From Neorhodopirellula pilleata (GTDB lineage: Bacteria; Planctomycetota; Planctomycetia; Pirellulales; Pirellulaceae): a stretch of DNA of 64,000 nt. Below are positions 36,855 to 44,727 of the stretch, in pieces; position 1 is the stretch's first letter, and the number at the start of each line of letters is the position of its first letter. The stretch spans positions 430,881-494,880 of the forward strand of contig NZ_SJPM01000004.1 of assembly GCF_007859915.1 (NCBI RefSeq), in the 5' to 3' direction. A model generated the notes under the pieces. It was not told where the DNA came from. It made no database searches and was given only the letters and a program-made list of their open reading frames with translations. Both the position numbers and the translations under genes were made by a program.

Positions 36855-37607
36855 TTATTCGAACAAACGCATTTGCGACGAGTCTGCGACCTGGATCGCT
36901 CTCGTTTTGGACGCCAGTTTAGCGATCTTCAGAGGTTCGGTTTTGGACTTGCTGCGTTTTCGTTTCACCGAAGCGGCGAATTGTTTCAGACGCTCATCGT
37001 GATAGGTCGGCAAACCATTAATAGCGTAAACGATCGCACCTTGATCAATGAGTTCCTGCAGTGCCGCCAAGCCGATTTCGGGTGTCGCACCGCGGGCGCG
37101 GGCGGTCGCGATCAGCGATTTCTTCTTTTTTGGGCGTGACTTTGCCCCGTTTCCGCTGAGTGACCTCGCTAGACTCGCGGCCGCGATCGACACTTCGCCG
37201 GCCGGCGCAACCGACATGTTGACCATGACGGATGAATCGATTCGGTCGGCCGTGAAACCGGACCGTCTCAACAAACCGACCGCGTGGTCAAGATCTTTGT
37301 CCTTGGAAGCGATTTCAAAATGCGTGTTCTCGGGGCGGTCGGCCGACAAACGACCGGCCAGGAACGTTAAGCCAAAGTCGGCCGAGTTCTTGCCCGCCGG
37401 CATCGCCCAAATCTCGATTCGGCCTCGGGAAATCAGTTGGCCAATGATGGCTGCCAAGCCCAAAGGAACTCTGGGCTCCTGAGTTCCATGCGATGCGATG
37501 ATCAACTCATAGTGCGCCGCATTGGATTCCAAATCCATGATTTCATGGGGGCAATTGTCCAGGTCAATCAGCAACACTCTCGGACGATCGATCGAGGCGT
37601 GAGTCAT
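36855..37607 (-). CDS. NYN/PIN-like nuclease-fold protein
   Basis: 250 aa from the ATG at 37607 (MTHASIDRPRVLL); the ATG at 37664 adds 19 residues. The first strand VLLIDLDNCPHEI, the second acidic element NSADFGLTFLAGRL and the third ASKDKDLDHAVGLLRRSGF match the order of acidic residues in NYN/PIN ribonuclease folds. A basic linker (KSRPKKKKSL) leads to a C-terminal helical region with QELIDQGAIVYAINGLP. It probably cuts or binds RNA; target unknown. Runs in the same direction as the TadE/vWA genes upstream (104-base gap), so weak co-transcription is possible. Confidence 0.68.
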   Translation of the reverse strand: MTHASIDRPRVLLIDLDNCPHEIMDLESNAAHYELIIASHGTQEPRVPLGLAAIIGQLISRGRIEIWAMPAGKNSADFGLTFLAGRLSADRPENTHFEIASKDKDLDHAVGLLRRSGFTADRIDSSVMVNMSVAPAGEVSIAAASLARSLSGNGAKSRPKKKKSLIATARARGATPEIGLAALQELIDQGAIVYAINGLPTYHDERLKQFAASVKRKRSKSKTEPLKIAKLASKTRAIQVADSSQMRLFE

Positions 37608-37711
37608 GGCGAGAGGACAGTGCAGACCAAAGTAGCGAACGATTGAACAAGTCGAATGCGACACGGCAAATTAGAATTCGCCATCGGTGTGGTCAAGCCA
37701 CGGGCCAAATT

Positions 37712-38152
37712 CTAGTTGCGTCCTTCGCGTGTCATCGTCAACTCGCGTTCAAATTCCTTGCCGACAAAAAACAAAGCGGGGACGAATGTGTTCTCGTCCA
37801 ACCGTACCCGAATGCGGACCGTCAGTTCACTCGTGTCATCATTGATGACCGCCGGGATCACCTGTAAGTCTGTGGCGGAAACGCCGATCGTCGACAGAAC
37901 CCGTTCGGCTTCCGCGCGGACTTCGCCGGCCGTCGCACCGGGAATGATTCCTCGCCGCACACTCTCATACGTCGCATTGTCGACGGTGTGCCGAATCATG
38001 GAGACGCGACAAAATTCGAAACCCGCAAAGAAGAACATGAATAATAAAGGCGCGACGACGGCAAACTCGACCATCACCGCGCCGGTCCGATCGCCACGCC
38101 GGTGTGTTGAGCGATGAGCAAAGCAATTTGTCAAACGATTCATCAATATCAT
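37712..38152 (-). CDS. TadE-like pseudopilin (second of two)
   Basis: 146 aa from the ATG at 38152; a GTG at 38182 and an ATG at 38143 are alternatives, none with a good ribosome site. N-terminal charged lead, then RTGAVMVEFAVVAPLLFMFF: the Gly-Ala-x-x-x-Glu (E+5) prepilin-type hydrophobic helix of TadE proteins. A short periplasmic domain follows (TVRIRVRLDENTFVPALFFV). TadE proteins are minor pilins or membrane components of Flp/Tad pili. Last Tad-type gene of the 37.7-40.2 kb cluster. Confidence 0.85.
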   Translation of the reverse strand: MILMNRLTNCFAHRSTHRRGDRTGAVMVEFAVVAPLLFMFFFAGFEFCRVSMIRHTVDNATYESVRRGIIPGATAGEVRAEAERVLSTIGVSATDLQVIPAVINDDTSELTVRIRVRLDENTFVPALFFVGKEFERELTMTREGRN

Positions 38153-38208
38153 CAGGTCATGGGGGGAAATTGTTCGAAACACGCTTCGATAAATGACAAG
38201 TCAAAGGG

Positions 38209-39273
38209 CTAGTCCGTTAGTATCGTGCCCAACGTCAAGGCAATTTCACGATAGGCATCAATCAGCTGTTGTCCCGACAATGCGTGAAAGTGACGTCCGC
38301 CACCAATGGTTGCGACTTCACTCATTCTTGCTATGTCAGCGCCGGCACCGAATGTGATGGTATGAATGGTCACTTCGTCGGCGGCCAAAACCTGGGCAAC
38401 CACCCTTGGTTCGATGCCACGATTGTGTTGCCCGTCGGTCATCACGATCATCGTGCGTTCGACAAATTGTGGCGGTCGCCCTCTCAGGACGATTCCGCGT
38501 CCGGCTTCCATACCACGCGAAATGCTGGTGAATCCGCCTACCCTGATGCGGGCGATCGCACCGATGATATTGTTCAGATCTTTGGTTAGTTGAGCGTCTT
38601 CGGTAGCGTCATCACTGTAGGAGGCCAGGCCGACCTGTTCCTTAATGGGTGTGGTATCGAGTACCTGCCTAAACGTTTGAAGGGCCCTCACCAGATCGGC
38701 AAACTTTTGACCGGCCATGGAACCGCTACGATCGACCACCAAAGTGATGTCTCGCTCCAAGAAAGTGGACGTCGCTGAGACCTGTGGCTCAAATGTTGTG
38801 GTGCCGGTCACGTTGCCAAACAGCAGCGGGATCGCACCCGATCGAGAACCTGCGGTACGTCGTCCGTCGACGCGAACACCATTGAGTGGCGATCCGCCTA
38901 ACGTAAATTGAAACTTCCCATTGTTTTGACGCTCACTCTTACCGAAATCGAAATCGCTCGGAGCCAACAGCAACGGCGCGCCGTTGACATGATTGGCCGC
39001 GGCGATTTGTTGACCTCGCGCGATCGCGGCCGCGGTGTCTTGCGTTTCGGCGAGCGTCGTGGCGGCAGCACCCGCAGCGGCATCCGATGCGGTCCGAAGT
39101 TCGGTGCGAGCCAGATGCATCTGGGCGATGTCGATCGAAAACGCCATCGTGATCAAGAACATGAACATCATCACGGCGATCAGAATCAACATCGCTCCGC
39201 GGCGATCGCGGGCGCGTGTTCGGAAGCGGATCTGTTTTATCAAGAGAATCAAACCTAGCTCAGATCGGGACAT
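38209..39273 (-). CDS. TadG-like membrane protein with von Willebrand factor A domain
   Basis: 354 aa from the ATG at 39273; the frame is open for 27 more codons upstream. The basic stretch RARDRRGAMLI leads into a TM helix (about 28-46), as in TadG (Putative Flp pilus-assembly) proteins. The extracytoplasmic part contains a complete vWA domain with MIDAS residues DRSGS at 181-185, a Thr in the GGFTSISRGM loop, and MTDGQHNRG. vWA domains bind metal and protein ligands. Between two TadE genes, with 57- and 77-base gaps. Confidence 0.88.
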   Translation of the reverse strand: MSRSELGLILLIKQIRFRTRARDRRGAMLILIAVMMFMFLITMAFSIDIAQMHLARTELRTASDAAAGAAATTLAETQDTAAAIARGQQIAAANHVNGAPLLLAPSDFDFGKSERQNNGKFQFTLGGSPLNGVRVDGRRTAGSRSGAIPLLFGNVTGTTTFEPQVSATSTFLERDITLVVDRSGSMAGQKFADLVRALQTFRQVLDTTPIKEQVGLASYSDDATEDAQLTKDLNNIIGAIARIRVGGFTSISRGMEAGRGIVLRGRPPQFVERTMIVMTDGQHNRGIEPRVVAQVLAADEVTIHTITFGAGADIARMSEVATIGGGRHFHALSGQQLIDAYREIALTLGTILTD

Positions 39274-39350
39274 GATGGGTTTTGTTTTCGTGTGTTGATG
39301 GTTGGTTTGATGGAACGAGGTTGTGCCTAGCCCATCCGAAACGGGAGCTT

Positions 39351-39752
39351 TCATTGCTTAACCATCACGACCGTCGAGGTCAGAATGCGATTGGAGATAA
39401 ACTCGCCCAGCAGCGGACTGTTCGGACCGCTCGGGGCGGAAACTTCGACAATGATGTCCTGACCTCGCTGGGCGTCGAATGACTCCCCGTTGGGAAATCG
39501 GATCGTGAAATCTTGGACCTCACGGTTTTGCAAAATCCCGCTGGCACGGACGGTTGCGTTGGCGTTGCTGCTGCCGCTTCGGATCGCTTCGCGACCCGCT
39601 TCGTAAGCGGCCACGTTGAGCGTTTGTTTGAGGAAAATCATCGTGGATGCTTCGATCGACCCGAACACCATCAATGTCAACACGGGCAAACAAACGGCGA
39701 ACTCGACCGCCGCCGCCCCGCGACGTCGATTCATTTTGCGTTTTCTCGGCAT
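39351..39752 (-). CDS. TadE-like pseudopilin (first of two)
   Basis: 133 aa from the ATG at 39752; a TTG at 39758 gives MIMPRK. Basic lead RKRKMNRRRGAAAVEFAVCL with the prepilin-like Gly/Glu arrangement and a TM helix at about 14-40, then a small extracytoplasmic domain. Similar in architecture to the gene at 37712 but not closely alike. Starts two bases after the HAMP protein stop. Confidence 0.85.
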   Translation of the reverse strand: MPRKRKMNRRRGAAAVEFAVCLPVLTLMVFGSIEASTMIFLKQTLNVAAYEAGREAIRSGSSNANATVRASGILQNREVQDFTIRFPNGESFDAQRGQDIIVEVSAPSGPNSPLLGEFISNRILTSTVVMVKQ

Positions 39753-39754
39753 GA

Positions 39755-40207
39755 TCAATTCCCTGATTTTTGCGAGCTGCTATCGGCATTCAATCCGACA
39801 CGTGCGGCCATCGTGTTGAAGCTCTCCGCAATCTCGCCCCAAAAATCTCCGGTACGAAACTTCAGCGGTTCGACCGGCCGTCCCGCAGCCGCGTTGGCGA
39901 TCTCGGTCTTCAAACGCGAGATCGGCCCGGCAAACCGGTTGGTTAGTTTCAACGTGTCCAACACGAACGCAGGCACCAGCGCGATCGAAACAACAAAGAA
40001 GGGTAGGAACCGACGAACGCATTCCACCATCGTTTCTCGCCAGCCCGTCCCCGGTTGTTCGAACAAACTCACCCACATAAATAGTGCGAACGTATTGCAG
40101 ATCATGAACAGAACCCAATGCAGGGCCACTTTCCGGATCACACCGTATTGGACTTGCTTGTCGATAACGGTGGTCGAACGCTTTTGATGATCTTTGGCAT
40201 GAAGCAT
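39755..40207 (-). CDS. HAMP-domain membrane protein without output domain
   Basis: 150 aa from the ATG at 40207. Two hydrophobic helices (VALHWVLFMICNTFALFMWV and FLPFFVVSIALVPAFVL) flank a periplasmic loop of about 20 residues. A single HAMP module follows (about 92-140): GPISRLKTEIANAAAG, then GDFWGEIAESFNTMAARV. The chain ends soon after, so no kinase, cyclase or chemoreceptor part is attached. HAMP domains relay signals across membranes. The stop is two bases from the TadE start, so it heads the Tad-like cluster. Confidence 0.78.
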   Translation of the reverse strand: MLHAKDHQKRSTTVIDKQVQYGVIRKVALHWVLFMICNTFALFMWVSLFEQPGTGWRETMVECVRRFLPFFVVSIALVPAFVLDTLKLTNRFAGPISRLKTEIANAAAGRPVEPLKFRTGDFWGEIAESFNTMAARVGLNADSSSQKSGN

Positions 40208-40621
40208 GACGTAACGCGGGGGTTGTTTGATAACGGCTCGGGAACACCGGCGCAACAACTTTGGAAGTTGCGATTTTTTCGTAACCCGCTGCGTAAGCGA
40301 GGGATCATTGATATTGACTCATCCCTCGCTTACGCAGCGGGTTACTAAAAACCAATGCCACAGGCAAAATCGCAACTTCAAAAGCAACGACCGATGTGCT
40401 CAAACGTAGGTCACCCTCGCCGAGCAACCTTCTGAAATCATCGAACCGACCGGTCCATGGCGGGGGACTGCGATGGACCTTGCCGGTTATGCAGGTCATG
40501 CCGGGATCTGGTAGATTGAAGACGGTCAGTAGTCGCTGACACGGGAGCCGCCTGGGACCAACTATGGTTTGGTCCGAATCGCCATTCCCTGTTTCCATAC
40601 TTCGTTCAATCAGTACGATCC
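40208..40621. other. Spacer between divergent HAMP and Usp genes
   Basis: 414 bases, mostly the family A element at 40261-40382. The rest is probably promoter DNA, with no motif I can defend. Confidence 0.5.
40261..40382. repeat. Family A inverted repeat, copy 2
   Basis: Perfect 25-bp arms at 40281-40305 and 40321-40345 around the 15-base loop CATTGATATTGACTC, which is identical in copy 1 at 4982-5078. Outer arms 40261-40277 and 40366-40382 (TTGGAAGTTGCGATTTT) pair with one mismatch. Loop identity between unlinked copies argues for copying of the whole unit rather than selection for a hairpin alone. Confidence 0.9.
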
Positions 40622-41596
40622 ATGAAAGTCCTGCTTGCAGTCGATGGTTCCGTCCACGCCGCCGCGGCGACGGAATTCCTTTCTCGTTTTCCATTGCCGC
40701 GACCGATTTCGATCGAGGTCATGACCGTCGTCAATCCGCCCGATGTTGTCGTGACCGCTCAGAGTGAAATGTGGTATCCCCAGTTCATCGAACACCAAGA
40801 GGAGTTGGCAGCCACGACGCTTGAACGCGCCAAAGAGCTGTTATCCCGTTCGTCGGAGAAACTCAACAGCAGTGTGAACTTGAGTGACGGCGATGCGTCC
40901 ATCTCGACGCACCGTACACTTGGACACATCGGTCATACGATCGTCGACCGGGCAGCCGAAGGTGGGTTCGACTTAATCGTCGTCGCCGCCAAGGGGCACT
41001 CGGCATTCGAACGTGTCTTGCTGGGCAGTGTCAGTGACTATGTCGCCACGCATGCCCAGTGCAGTGTCTTGGTCGTTCGTCCTCCGATTGATCCGCAAAC
41101 CGAAGCGTCCGATGAAAACGCCCAGTCCGACATTACCGGCGGTGAACTGCGAACGATCACCGTCGCCGTCGACCAACGCGATGTTTCGGCGATCATGGTC
41201 GATCACCTGTGCCGTTATCCGTTCAATCAAGATCAGCATTTCAACGTGGTCACCGCGTCGGTCAAGTTGGAAGTGTTCCGCGAAGACATCTTGGCGTCGA
41301 CGATGGAGGAAGCCGCGCGACGTCGGACCGAAGCCAAGCAAACCGCCGAAGCCGCTGCGGATCGGTTACGACACTGCGACGGTGCCCAGTGTGAACACAA
41401 CGTTTCGAGCGACTCGATCGAGGTCGAACACGTCGGCGAAGGATTGGTTCAATACGCACAACTTCACGACAGCGACTTGGTCGTATTGGGCGACAGCCAA
41501 CGCGGTGCGATTTCCCGATTCCTATTGGGCAGTACGTCACGGTATGTGTTGCGACACGTCAATTGCAGCGTCTTGATCGTCCGCCAATCCAAATGA
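40622..41596 (+). CDS. Tandem-domain universal stress protein (UspA family)
   Basis: 324 aa with two Usp domains (about 1-155 and 170-324). Each ends with the ATP-binding pattern: AAKGHSAFERVLLGSVSDYV in the first (one Gly replaced), GDSQRGAISRFLLGSTS in the second (intact G-x2-G-x9-G-S/T). The first begins MKVLLAVDGS. Usp proteins bind ATP or c-di-AMP and help survival under starvation or oxidative stress. Cytoplasmic. Followed by PhyH 25 bases later on the same strand. Confidence 0.92.
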   Translation: MKVLLAVDGSVHAAAATEFLSRFPLPRPISIEVMTVVNPPDVVVTAQSEMWYPQFIEHQEELAATTLERAKELLSRSSEKLNSSVNLSDGDASISTHRTLGHIGHTIVDRAAEGGFDLIVVAAKGHSAFERVLLGSVSDYVATHAQCSVLVVRPPIDPQTEASDENAQSDITGGELRTITVAVDQRDVSAIMVDHLCRYPFNQDQHFNVVTASVKLEVFREDILASTMEEAARRRTEAKQTAEAAADRLRHCDGAQCEHNVSSDSIEVEHVGEGLVQYAQLHDSDLVVLGDSQRGAISRFLLGSTSRYVLRHVNCSVLIVRQSK

Positions 41597-41621
41597 AGCT
41601 CTCAAACTAGCATCCCTATTT

Positions 41622-42461
41622 ATGAATACCACAACCGAATTCGCCATCATCCCCGACCGTGAATCCATCGCCACGGTGCAGCGAGATATCCGATTTTTTC
41701 CAACCCATAACGATTCGCCAAAGTCACTAACGAATGATCAGATCGAAGCTTGGAATCGCGATGGATACCTGGGGCCTCTCGAGGTTCTCGATCCCGAGGA
41801 AACACGCTCGCTGAGAACCTATTTTGACGAACTTCTTGCCGCGACATTTGCCGCCGGCAAAGACAGTTATTCGATCAGCAGCGCGCACCTGAAGCATGCT
41901 CGCGTCTGGGATCTTCTAACACATCCCAAGTTGGTGGCCTACGTATCGGATTTGCTGGGGCCGAATGTGATCGGATGGGGCTCGCATTTTTTCTGCAAAA
42001 TGCCTGGCGACGGCAAGCATGTCGATTGGCATCAAGACTGTAGCTATTGGCCGTTGACCCCGACCAAAGCCGTTACCGTTTGGTTAGCGATCGACGACGC
42101 GGATCTCGACAATGGCGGGATGGAAGTCTACACCGGATCTCACCAGCACGGATTGATCGATTTCGACACCACCGACGAGACCAGCGGCAACGTGCTCGAT
42201 CAGGTCGTTCAACACCCTGAACAATACGGCATGCATCGCTTCACGCCCGTCGCGGCAGGACAAATTTCTATCCATAGTGACCTATTGGTCCATGGATCAG
42301 CGCCGAATCAGAGTGATCGTCGTCGATGCGGCCTGACGCTTCGATACTGTCCCGCCGACGTGACCGCCTATCTGAACTGGGAACGCAAAGGTGTGGTCGT
42401 CGCCGGCGCGGCCGACCCGAGTCGCTGGCCGGGTGCGCAGCGTCCGGTTGATCTGCGTTAG
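41622..42461 (+). CDS. Phytanoyl-CoA dioxygenase (PhyH) family protein
   Basis: 279 aa Fe(II)/2-oxoglutarate-dependent oxygenase fold. The iron triad is HxD in KHVDWHQD (about 132-139) and a distal His in LLVHGSAPNQSDRRR, whose Arg binds 2-oxoglutarate. N-terminus has the NDQIEAWNRDGYLGPLEVL element typical of PhyH. Family members hydroxylate lipids, amino acids, ectoine or small natural products; the substrate cannot be told. 25 bases after the Usp gene, so possibly co-transcribed; 85 bases before the alpha/beta hydrolase on the same strand. Confidence 0.88.
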   Translation: MNTTTEFAIIPDRESIATVQRDIRFFPTHNDSPKSLTNDQIEAWNRDGYLGPLEVLDPEETRSLRTYFDELLAATFAAGKDSYSISSAHLKHARVWDLLTHPKLVAYVSDLLGPNVIGWGSHFFCKMPGDGKHVDWHQDCSYWPLTPTKAVTVWLAIDDADLDNGGMEVYTGSHQHGLIDFDTTDETSGNVLDQVVQHPEQYGMHRFTPVAAGQISIHSDLLVHGSAPNQSDRRRCGLTLRYCPADVTAYLNWERKGVVVAGAADPSRWPGAQRPVDLR

Positions 42462-42546
42462 TCGTCATCACGAAGGACGTTGAGGTGGACGAAGCAACGA
42501 GTCCGCCGTCCGCTACATGAACCAAAACAATCATCCGAGATAACCG

Positions 42547-44718
42547 ATGCCCTATTCCCTGTTTGCCTGTCGAATCCGCTTGACGAGTGTCATTGTCTTC
42601 TTGCTGCTCACTGCGATCACTCCGACATTTGCCGATGATCGCTCGGGCACGATTGATGGCCTGAAAACCCTTGACGATCATTTTCCGTTTCATGTTCCTG
42701 AAACCGTAGACGGTTGGCATGAGCGTGCGGCCCAACTGCGAACCCGAGTCCAAGTGGCGACGGGGTTGCATCCGATGCCATCACGTCCGCCGGTCGAGGC
42801 CACCATTCACTCGCTTGTGAAAAAAGACGGGTTCACGATCGAAAAAGTATTTTTTGAAAGTATGCCTGGTCATTATGTAACGGGATTGTTGTTCCGACCT
42901 GCCGACTCGAATGGATCGCCAACGGCGAGCAAACGCCCCGGCGTGCTGTGTCCTCATGGTCACGGCGGACGCATGATGCGGCACGATACCAAGACGATCA
43001 ACGCGTTGATCGCCAGTGGCGATGAGCTTTATGTCGCATCGGGTAGCACCGCCAAACTGGCTCGATGTGCTCAGTTGGCCAGGATGGGTTGCGTCGCGTT
43101 TATTTTCGACATGGTCGGTTACGCCGATTCGGTTCAGTTGAGTTACGAGTTCGCTCACCGACGACATACGCCGAGGGCGTGTGAAATCGTTCCGGGCAAA
43201 AACGCTCCCTGGCACTTTTTCAGCACACCCGCCGATGCGCGGCTGCAATCCCTGATGGGCTTGCAAACCTTCAATGCGGTCCGTTCGCTCGATTTCCTGG
43301 AGACGTTGCCCGACGTGGACGCCAATCGACTCGCCGTGACCGGCGGAAGCGGTGGAGGAACGCAAACGATCTTGCTCGGCGCGTTGGACTCTCGCGTCCG
43401 GGTTAGTTTCCCCAACGGAATGGTATCCACCTCGATGCAGGGTGGATGTGCTTGCGAAAATTGTTGTTTACTGCGTATCGGTACCGGCAACGTGGAACTA
43501 GCCGCTTTGATGGCACCTAGACCGATGGCCATGACGGCGGCCGACGACTGGACCCAAGACATGATGACCGATGGTTATCCTGAACTTAAAAGAATCTATG
43601 GGATGCTCGGAGTACCGGGCAATGTATTTTGTGAGCCATTGCTGCAGTTCAAACACAACTACAACTATGTCACCCGCCGTGTCATGTACGGTTGGATGAA
43701 TCGTCACCTGGGACTGGGGCTCGATGAACCGATCGTCGAAACCGATTTCGAAAGCATCACCGATGACGAAGGCGCGGTTTGGAACGATCGTTATCCCGCG
43801 CCCTCCGTGCGGGACGAACAGCACGAACGAGAAGTTCTAACATGGTGGGACGAACAGAACCGCGAACTACTCGAGAATGCGTTGGGTTCCAAAGCAACAT
43901 CGACGGAATTTAACCGCCTCGTTCGACCGGCACTCGAGGTGCTCTTTGATGTTGAGATGCCGGCATCCGATCAAGTTCGAATTGAACTGGACAAAAGCCA
44001 GCGGATTGGCCGAGATCACTCGATGCAGTCCGGTGTGGTGGTAGATCGAACAACCGGTCGTTCGATCCCGGTGCAGACGATCAGTTCGGCCGGTGCGGAT
44101 AGTACGAAACAGCGGCGCGCCGATCGACCCGATGTGGTGTGGATCAACACCCATCATGATGAATCGGTATCGACGTACGATAAACTCCCAAATGATATTC
44201 GCGATCACGTGGAATCGGGACATCGCGTTTGGATCGTCGGAACTCCCGAGAAGAATGATCCCAGTGTTGATGCGACAATCGCGTCAAAGCAACCGATGAA
44301 CCCGCAACCTCGACGTGCGTCGGCGGCGTTCACGTTCGGATACAACCGCCCGCTTGCGGTACGTCGATGCGGCGATATTTTAGCGGTGATCGCCGTCGCG
44401 GTAGAGTCCAGTGGCAGCCAAGTCAATTTGATCTCCACGAGCGGTGCGGCCGCGTTCGCATTACCGGCCGCCGCGATCGCCGGCTCAACGGTGGCCGATG
44501 CGAACATCGCAGTCGATCGTTTTCGATTCGGTGATCTCCGGCACCAAGATGATGCCGAGTTCGTTCCAGGCATCGTCAAGTATGGCGATGTGGATGCCTT
44601 GGCCGCTTGGCGAGCACCTCACCGATTAAAGGTTACCGGTGATCGCGAAGGCCAATACCCAACGGCCCGCCAGATCTATTCGGAACTGGGATCAGAAAAT
44701 CAATTGCGGATTGAATAA
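42547..44718 (+). CDS. Secreted alpha/beta hydrolase (acetyl-xylan esterase/prolyl oligopeptidase-like)
   Basis: 723 aa. Signal peptide to about 30 (VIVFLLLTAITPTFA). Esterase domain (about 60-430): HGHGG oxyanion region, then the nucleophile elbow VTGGSGGGTQT near 265, followed by LMAPRPMAM and NVFCEPLLQFKHNYN, where the acid and His would sit. The C-terminal 290 residues are a less clear second hydrolase-like domain with DVVWINTHHDESV and FGYNRPLAVRRCGDI. Planctomycetes use many such enzymes on plant and algal polysaccharide ester groups. It converges with a sulfatase 9 bases away, in line with algal sulfated glycan use. Confidence 0.86.
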   Translation: MPYSLFACRIRLTSVIVFLLLTAITPTFADDRSGTIDGLKTLDDHFPFHVPETVDGWHERAAQLRTRVQVATGLHPMPSRPPVEATIHSLVKKDGFTIEKVFFESMPGHYVTGLLFRPADSNGSPTASKRPGVLCPHGHGGRMMRHDTKTINALIASGDELYVASGSTAKLARCAQLARMGCVAFIFDMVGYADSVQLSYEFAHRRHTPRACEIVPGKNAPWHFFSTPADARLQSLMGLQTFNAVRSLDFLETLPDVDANRLAVTGGSGGGTQTILLGALDSRVRVSFPNGMVSTSMQGGCACENCCLLRIGTGNVELAALMAPRPMAMTAADDWTQDMMTDGYPELKRIYGMLGVPGNVFCEPLLQFKHNYNYVTRRVMYGWMNRHLGLGLDEPIVETDFESITDDEGAVWNDRYPAPSVRDEQHEREVLTWWDEQNRELLENALGSKATSTEFNRLVRPALEVLFDVEMPASDQVRIELDKSQRIGRDHSMQSGVVVDRTTGRSIPVQTISSAGADSTKQRRADRPDVVWINTHHDESVSTYDKLPNDIRDHVESGHRVWIVGTPEKNDPSVDATIASKQPMNPQPRRASAAFTFGYNRPLAVRRCGDILAVIAVAVESSGSQVNLISTSGAAAFALPAAAIAGSTVADANIAVDRFRFGDLRHQDDAEFVPGIVKYGDVDALAAWRAPHRLKVTGDREGQYPTARQIYSELGSENQLRIE

Positions 44719-44727
44719 GTCTTTCAA

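Noticed and set aside
36855..40207. Toxin-antitoxin reading of the NYN/PIN-like gene
   Set aside because: No small antitoxin-like gene precedes it, and the 104-base gap to TadE argues against a coupled pair.
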